Of a DNA stretch of 42,629 nucleotides, positions 39,945-42,629 are shown piece by piece. Each line of letters opens with the position of its first letter. Within the stretch, counting starts at the first letter, position 1. This DNA is from a virus. The notes under the pieces are model-generated. The model made no database searches. It was not told the origin of the DNA and saw nothing but the letters and a program-made list of their open reading frames with translations. The stretch is from positions 1 through 42,629 of the IMG/VR virus record IMGVR_UViG_3300025423_000038; one strand, 5' to 3'. The position numbers were made by a program, and so were the translations under genes.

Positions 39945-40114
39945 TGTGATTCCTTTGCATGGAAGATTATTTTATTTTCGGTAATACTGAGACTGAATCC
40001 TGCTTCTAGCTCTCTTGTAATACCATCTACTGATACAAATACTTCGGTGTCAAAAGGATTCATTCTTTCTTTATCTACCATATCGGTTATTCTTAGTAGT
40101 TCGTTTAATGTCAT
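39941..40114 (-). CDS. Small hypothetical protein, 57 aa
   Basis: A 57-residue frame with an ATGA overlap at its start (40,111-40,114) and one to the DUF7296-like gene at its end (39,941-39,944). Product: MTLNELLRITDMVDKERMNP, then FDTEVFVSVDGITRELEAGF and LSITENKIIF. It has a helix followed by beta strands. The double coupling supports it. Confidence 0.65.
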   Translation of the reverse strand: MTLNELLRITDMVDKERMNPFDTEVFVSVDGITRELEAGFSLSITENKIIFHAKESQ

Positions 40115-40362
40115 AGGTCGATGTCCTCGTGGATTTGGGTGATTTTGTAGCCTAGTTCTTTGATGTGTGCCAAGTTGTCAAAGGTTAGCGTTTTCTGTCC
40201 TAGCATCTCAGCGAATATGGTTGCCTTCTCACAGTGTGGATAAATAACTTGTGCACCGTAGTTGTGTTTAATATAGACCTCGATTTGCAATGTTGGCGGA
40301 CTGCGATGCGTAGTATCTTTTGGGAAGAAAGGACTGATGATAGGTGTTGATATGTTTTCCAT
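40111..40362 (-). CDS. Conserved small phage protein
   Basis: An 83-residue protein. Residues 25-80 (LQIEVYIKHNYGAQVIYPHC, then EKATIFAEMLGQKTLTFDNL and IKELGYKI) match a small phage family with the pattern V-x-x-x-Y-G-x-x-x-I-Y-P-x-C-x-x-A-x-x-F-A...KTLT...I..LGY. Function unknown; it is frequent near the beginning of leftward or early operons. Confidence 0.65.
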   Translation of the reverse strand: MENISTPIISPFFPKDTTHRSPPTLQIEVYIKHNYGAQVIYPHCEKATIFAEMLGQKTLTFDNLAHIKELGYKITQIHEDIDL

Positions 40363-40364
40363 AG

Positions 40365-40469
40365 TTACGCTCCATATTTAATTACGAATATCATACCGAG
40401 GGTTGCACCAATAAAGATGGCGAAGAACCCACCCCATAAATAATCTGTGAAGTCTGGTTTTTGTTTCAT
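40365..40469 (-). CDS. Small membrane peptide, 34 aa
   Basis: A 34-residue frame ending 2 nt before the next gene's start, with AAAGG upstream. Product: MKQKPDFTDYLWGGFFAIFI, then GATLGMIFVIKYGA: a polar N-terminus and one hydrophobic helix with GxxxG spacing. It lies in a row of three similarly small frames that open the operon. Confidence 0.55.
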   Translation of the reverse strand: MKQKPDFTDYLWGGFFAIFIGATLGMIFVIKYGA

Positions 40470-40481
40470 GTGTGTACCTTT

Positions 40482-40568
40482 TTATTGGATGTTTACTAAG
40501 ATTGCTAGGACTACATACGCTATTAGTTGTGCGTAAAACCATATTGAAAAGAGTATATTGATTAGCAT
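40482..40568 (-). CDS. Small membrane peptide, 28 aa
   Basis: A 28-residue frame, almost wholly hydrophobic (MLINILFSIWFYAQLIAYVV, then LAILVNIQ), suggesting a single membrane helix. The ribosome binding site is weak. It fits tightly between two other small frames, but the chance of a spurious frame is highest here. Confidence 0.4.
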   Translation of the reverse strand: MLINILFSIWFYAQLIAYVVLAILVNIQ

Positions 40569-40578
40569 AATGAGCCTG

Positions 40579-40707
40579 TTATTTGAAGATGTTGAACAAG
40601 AATTCCCATATACGGAATTTTATAGTGGGCTCAATGTAACCCATCTCGTGATACTCTTCACAATATTGCATGTGATTTGTGTCTACCCAATTACGGATTG
40701 ATTCCAT
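40579..40707 (-). CDS. Small protein, 42 aa
   Basis: A 42-residue frame with AAAGG before the ATG. Product: MESIRNWVDTNHMQYCEEYH, then EMGYIEPTIKFRIWEFLFNI. An acidic helix precedes an aromatic amphipathic C-terminus. It is the last gene before the long repeat-rich gap and so the first of the main leftward block after the control region. Confidence 0.5.
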   Translation of the reverse strand: MESIRNWVDTNHMQYCEEYHEMGYIEPTIKFRIWEFLFNIFK

Positions 40708-41163
40708 GATTTGTGACCTTTCTTTGGTGAGTTTTGGGGTGGATAATACAGAGATAATTGCTAGAGATAAATAGGAGCCTTATAAACAAAGGGTCTCAGG
40801 TAATTATCTCTAAATCGTTTTTTCGTTTAGGCGACCCCCGTATATAGAGATATGTAATGTATGCCATGTGCAAATACAAACACACACGAACACGTTCTCT
40901 ATATCTCTCTATACTATATATTAATAGATAAATAGATAATTAGATAATTACAGACAGCAAAGCACCTGTTTATAAGGGGGTTGTATTTATCTCTGGTAAT
41001 TATCTCTAAATGGAACAAGAGAACAGAGATAAATACAATACTGCACTATTATGGTAAGCCTAATTGATGGTTTAGGTAGGTTGGCGAATCCCCCTCGTGT
41101 TCACGACCATTGCCTACTGTTAGAAGAGGGGTTGGCAGTCCCTCTAATTGGAATAACTATGCC
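40708..41163. other. Repeat-rich AT-rich intergenic region, candidate origin or operator array
   Basis: There is no convincing gene in this 456-nt gap. It holds at least seven copies of an AGAGATAA-type motif in both orientations: 40,750, 40,763, 40,801-40,811 (reverse), 40,985-40,994 (reverse), 40,997-41,007 (reverse) and 41,025, with weaker copies near 40,847 and 40,901. A 17-mer GGTAATTATCTCTAAAT occurs at 40,799-40,815 and 40,995-41,011. TTGTATTTATCTCTG (40,981-40,995) and its exact reverse complement (41,024-41,038) form a 15-bp inverted repeat. CCTTATAAAC (40,778-40,787) has its reverse complement at 40,968-40,977. An 8-nt tandem AT-rich unit (AATAGATA twice, then ATTAGATA) lies at 40,923-40,946. 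Iterons beside an AT-rich element resemble a replication origin. Confidence 0.7.
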
Positions 41164-41424
41164 TTATCTTTTCTTTGGCATAACAGGGCGAGATAGAACA
41201 TACTTATTGTCTCTATTCTTTTGTCCGAATGTGCGAGCCATCTCATACACACCTGCACAGTTTGTCATTCGAGTTGATGGGGGCAAGCCCCCTTGATGCC
41301 TAGCACCATCATGCCCACCTTTATACTTCGGTGCATCGGGACTAAAATCCCAAACCTTTTGCACTACTGTTGGATAGTGCGACATTGTTCCCTTCGGAAC
41401 AGTATGAACCTTTTTAATTTTCAT
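41164..41424 (-). CDS. Small hypothetical protein downstream of the hammerhead ribozyme
   Basis: The ATG at 41,424 has GGAGGG 5-6 nt upstream and gives 86 residues; a longer frame to 41,469 would run through the ribozyme and is rejected. Product: MKIKKVHTVPKGTMSHYPTV at the start, then VWDFSPDAPKYKGGHDGARH, with a basic C-terminus (NRDNKYVLSRPVMPKKR). It looks soluble and basic, with conserved-looking Gly/His/Asp turns, and may bind nucleic acid. The family is not recognised. Its mRNA 5' end would be set by ribozyme cleavage 17 nt before the start codon. Confidence 0.6.
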   Translation of the reverse strand: MKIKKVHTVPKGTMSHYPTVVQKVWDFSPDAPKYKGGHDGARHQGGLPPSTRMTNCAGVYEMARTFGQKNRDNKYVLSRPVMPKKR

Positions 41425-41435
41425 AAACCCTCCAT

Positions 41436-41485
41436 GTGATAGACCCCCGTAGGGGTTTCGGCTCATCAAGCCTCATCAGTATCAC
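41436..41485 (-). ncRNA. Type I hammerhead ribozyme
   Basis: A complete hammerhead on the minus strand. Reading 5'-3' in RNA: stem I strand GUGAUA (41,485-41,480); core CUGAUGA (41,479-41,473); stem II GGCU / AGCC with loop UGAUG (41,472-41,460); core GAA (41,459-41,457); stem III ACCCC / GGGGU closed by the stable UACG tetraloop (41,456-41,443); C17 (41,442), the cleavage site; then UAUCAC (41,441-41,436), which pairs perfectly with GUGAUA. All invariant core bases are present, A15.1-U16.1 included, and stem I is open, hence type I. The 3' product would begin UAUCAC, immediately before the GGAGGG site of the next gene. The upstream stop is 11 nt before it. The predicted stem I is only 6 bp and the loop I-loop II contact is not evident. 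Confidence 0.94.
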
Positions 41486-41496
41486 TGATATACAAC

Positions 41497-41919
41497 TTAC
41501 GCAACAACTTCGCCAGTGCCTTCAGCCTTAACAACTGATTGAACAACTTGCTTGACGATATCGTATACATAAGCCTTAGTGCCTTTTAATTCCTTACCGC
41601 TATTACGCACGACATAATCCACTTGAGTGCATAGTGCGATAAAGTCAGCCTTTTTCATTGGACCACTTGCATCCACTGAAACAGATAGATACGGCTGAGC
41701 AGACTTCGCAACTAACTGACTGACAATGTCACGAGCCGCAGGGCGATACATACCATTAGCGATTTGTTCCTGATAGATTGTGTAACCTATGTTAGAACGG
41801 CTTGCACTAGAACCTTTTGCTATGGTTAAAGCGATTGAACCAGTCTTAACTACGCCAGTCTTAGAAACTGACATTGTGAAGATATCTTTGTTGAATACTG
41901 CTAATTGATTGTTTGACAT
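41497..41919 (-). CDS. Hypothetical protein, first gene of the leftward transcript
   Basis: A 140-residue protein with an AAAGGG site 8 nt before the ATG. Starts MSNNQLAVFNKDIFTMSVSK, has a Ser-rich ALTIAKGSSASRSNIGYTIY segment, and two helical parts (KKADFIALCTQVDYVVRNSG; TKAYVYDIVKQVVQSVVKAE). It seems soluble and balanced in charge. The family is not recognised. It is the promoter-proximal gene of the leftward unit, behind a leader with boxA-like sites and a terminator, and ahead of the hammerhead. An early regulatory or host-takeover role would fit the position but is a guess. Confidence 0.6.
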   Translation of the reverse strand: MSNNQLAVFNKDIFTMSVSKTGVVKTGSIALTIAKGSSASRSNIGYTIYQEQIANGMYRPAARDIVSQLVAKSAQPYLSVSVDASGPMKKADFIALCTQVDYVVRNSGKELKGTKAYVYDIVKQVVQSVVKAEGTGEVVA

Positions 41920-41957
41920 AATAATACCCTTTAAAATTAAACTACGATTAGACTACT

Positions 41958-41996
41958 AAAAAAACTTAGGGAGGCTGACTATTTCTAATCAACCTC
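41958..41996 (-). terminator. Intrinsic terminator in the leader, before the first gene
   Basis: On the minus strand an 8-bp stem (GAGGTTGA / TCAGCCTC, one G-U pair; 41,996-41,989 and 41,978-41,971) with a 10-nt loop is followed, after CCTAAG, by seven T (41,964-41,958). It stands 38 nt before the first leftward gene and downstream of two boxA-like sites, so it would be expected to stop unmodified polymerase. The 6-nt gap between stem and T run makes it weaker than a textbook terminator. Confidence 0.6.
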
Positions 41997-42389
41997 GTAA
42001 ATTCTTTTGGTAACGCTTTCCGTTGGTTAATAAATTATTGATACGCCTCGCTGTTTTAGCAGTTCTTGTCAGAGGTTAAGAGGCTTGGCATTAAACATAA
42101 TTGTCAGATACATTTAATACATAGGGATACTACTCGATTGCATGGCTTTTCTCATTACCACACCTTTTCTGTTTTCGTGACTAATCGGCTTGCTAGTTAT
42201 GGTGATTACATGAAATACTAAACCTAGAACATTAAAATTCTAAGCCGTATCCTTCTATCTTATACGGGACTATTGCACCCTCTCCGATTTGTTACCGCCC
42301 TCGTTAGGCTCACTACTACATACAATAAGGTTATTTCCAATCTACACCTACCCTATACCATCTACGGATTCAAGATGGGCATTTTAGCA

Positions 42390-42408
42390 AATTGTTAAAG
42401 AGAGGATG
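42390..42408 (-). promoter_or_regulatory. boxA-like antitermination site, copy 2
   Basis: The 19-mer AATTGTTAAAGAGAGGATG is the plus-strand form of an RNA element that contains CTCTTTAACAATT, identical over 13 nt to the boxA of E. coli rRNA operons as I recall it. boxA RNA binds NusB with ribosomal protein S10 and prevents premature termination. This copy lies after the long inverted repeat, about 400 nt before the leader terminator. Confidence 0.65.
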
Positions 42409-42424
42409 ATTACAACCTCACGCC

Positions 42425-42509
42425 TAGTGAATTAAATGTTTTGATACTATCGTTAGACTGTTCCCCCTAATGATGGAAGAAAATCAGAGCCGATAAGTTT
42501 AATTCACTA
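42425..42509 (-). repeat. 12-bp perfect inverted repeat in the leader
   Basis: TAGTGAATTAAA (42,425-42,436) is the exact reverse complement of TTTAATTCACTA (42,498-42,509). In RNA it would form a 12-bp stem enclosing 61 nt. The stem sits between the two boxA-like copies, which recalls the boxA and stem-loop arrangement of rRNA leaders and of phage antitermination sites. Confidence 0.7.
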
Positions 42510-42527
42510 ATTGTTAAAGAGAGGATG
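42509..42527 (-). promoter_or_regulatory. boxA-like antitermination site, copy 1
   Basis: An identical 19-mer copy of the site at 42,390-42,408. It begins only a few nucleotides after the predicted transcription start (about 42,533) and is preceded by a short palindrome GATGCTTGCATC (42,524-42,535 on the minus strand), placed like a boxB or operator. The spacing between copies is 119 nt. Confidence 0.65.
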
Positions 42528-42539
42528 CAAGCATCGTAT

Positions 42540-42567
42540 ACTATATGCAATCTACCCCTATTGTGAA
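42540..42567 (-). promoter_or_regulatory. Leftward sigma70-like promoter for the leader
   Basis: Minus strand: -35 TTCACA (42,567-42,562), 16-nt spacer, -10 TATAGT (42,545-42,540). Each hexamer matches the consensus at five of six positions. The predicted start near 42,533 lies just before boxA copy 1. The -35 overlaps that of the rightward promoter. Confidence 0.6.
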
Positions 42568-42596
42568 CAAAATAAACGCAAATGATAATCATTCTC
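42561..42596 (+). promoter_or_regulatory. Rightward promoter overlapped by a Fur-box-like palindrome
   Basis: Plus strand: -35 TTGTGA (42,561-42,566), 17-nt spacer, -10 GATAAT (42,584-42,589). The 19-mer GCAAATGATAATCATTCTC (42,578-42,596) matches the classical Fur box at 16 of 19 positions, and its core TGATAATCATTCTCA matches the 7-1-7 form at 14 of 15. It covers the -10 and the predicted start, where bound Fur would repress. CTACCCCT (42,552-42,559) and AGGGGTAG (42,608-42,615) form an inverted repeat around it. The gene served lies outside the window. Confidence 0.6.
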
Positions 42597-42629
42597 ATCT
42601 GACTTCGAGGGGTAGGGGAGCGGGACAAC

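Larger units (their letters stand above)
41997..42533 (-). other. Long non-coding leader (about 540 nt) of the leftward transcript
   Basis: No open frame of useful size or tRNA is visible on either strand. Besides the boxA-like sites and the long inverted repeat, the leader RNA can form a 6-bp hairpin CCGTAT / ATACGG (42,245-42,250 and 42,262-42,267). The length and structure potential leave room for a functional RNA, but I recognise no known class. Confidence 0.5.

Noticed and set aside
41125-41145. AGAGGG/CCCTCT hairpin after the 41,164-41,424 gene
   Set aside because: A 6-bp stem with a 9-nt loop and no T run; not enough for a terminator call.
41051-41296. An 81-codon rightward open frame in the repeat region
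   Set aside because: It overlaps the better supported leftward gene at 41,164-41,424, has no ribosome binding site and its product looks like a reverse-frame shadow.
41920-42629. tRNA or tmRNA in the leader region
   Set aside because: No T-loop motif with flanking stems or anticodon arm could be found on either strand.

Overview
The window reads as one contiguous piece of a tailed bacteriophage genome, AT-rich and almost entirely coding. A lysis and virion block runs rightward (1-17,384). A replication and accessory block runs leftward (17,451-41,919). The right edge (41,920-42,629) is a non-coding control region. No terminase, portal, major capsid protein or integrase is present, so the genome continues outside. 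A very large polyvalent virion protein, internal-virion-like partners and no visible tape-measure gene favour a podovirus-like phage. The host is probably a beta- or gammaproteobacterium: the control region carries rrn-type boxA sequences, a Fur-box-like palindrome and sigma70-like promoters.

Rightward block: the 3' end of a glycine-rich tail adhesin, a small virion-associated protein, a cupin, a lysis cassette (small membrane protein, three-helix holin, GH108 endolysin), a 609-residue structural protein, a GNAT acetyltransferase, a protein ending in an S74 self-cleaving chaperone, a 523-residue internal-virion-like protein, and a 3,011-residue polyvalent protein. The giant protein carries an L,D-transpeptidase-like domain, an HExxxH zincin motif and an ADP-ribosyltransferase-like domain. 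Two short genes appear to be overprinted in another frame inside its disordered linkers.

Leftward block: a primase-helicase, an SSB-like protein, an SNF2-type helicase, HNH, VRR-NUC and Cas4-like nucleases, a family A DNA polymerase, a dATP/dGTP diphosphohydrolase-like protein, a MoxR ATPase / DUF3150-like / VWA-metallopeptidase set, a sigma region 4-like protein, an excisionase-like HTH protein, an AT-hook protein and many small conserved phage proteins. Most genes are coupled by ATGA or TAATG overlaps. These overlaps support at least eight genes shorter than 60 codons.

The most notable region is 40,700-42,629. A complete type I hammerhead ribozyme (41,436-41,485, minus strand) lies between the first two leftward genes and would cut their shared mRNA just upstream of a Shine-Dalgarno sequence. 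Upstream of it a leader of about 540 nt carries two rrn-like boxA copies flanking a long inverted repeat and ends in an intrinsic terminator before the first gene, which suggests antitermination control. The leader promoter is back-to-back with a rightward promoter whose -10 is covered by a Fur-box-like sequence. Downstream, an AT-rich region with repeated AGAGATAA-type motifs in both orientations looks like a replication origin or operator array.
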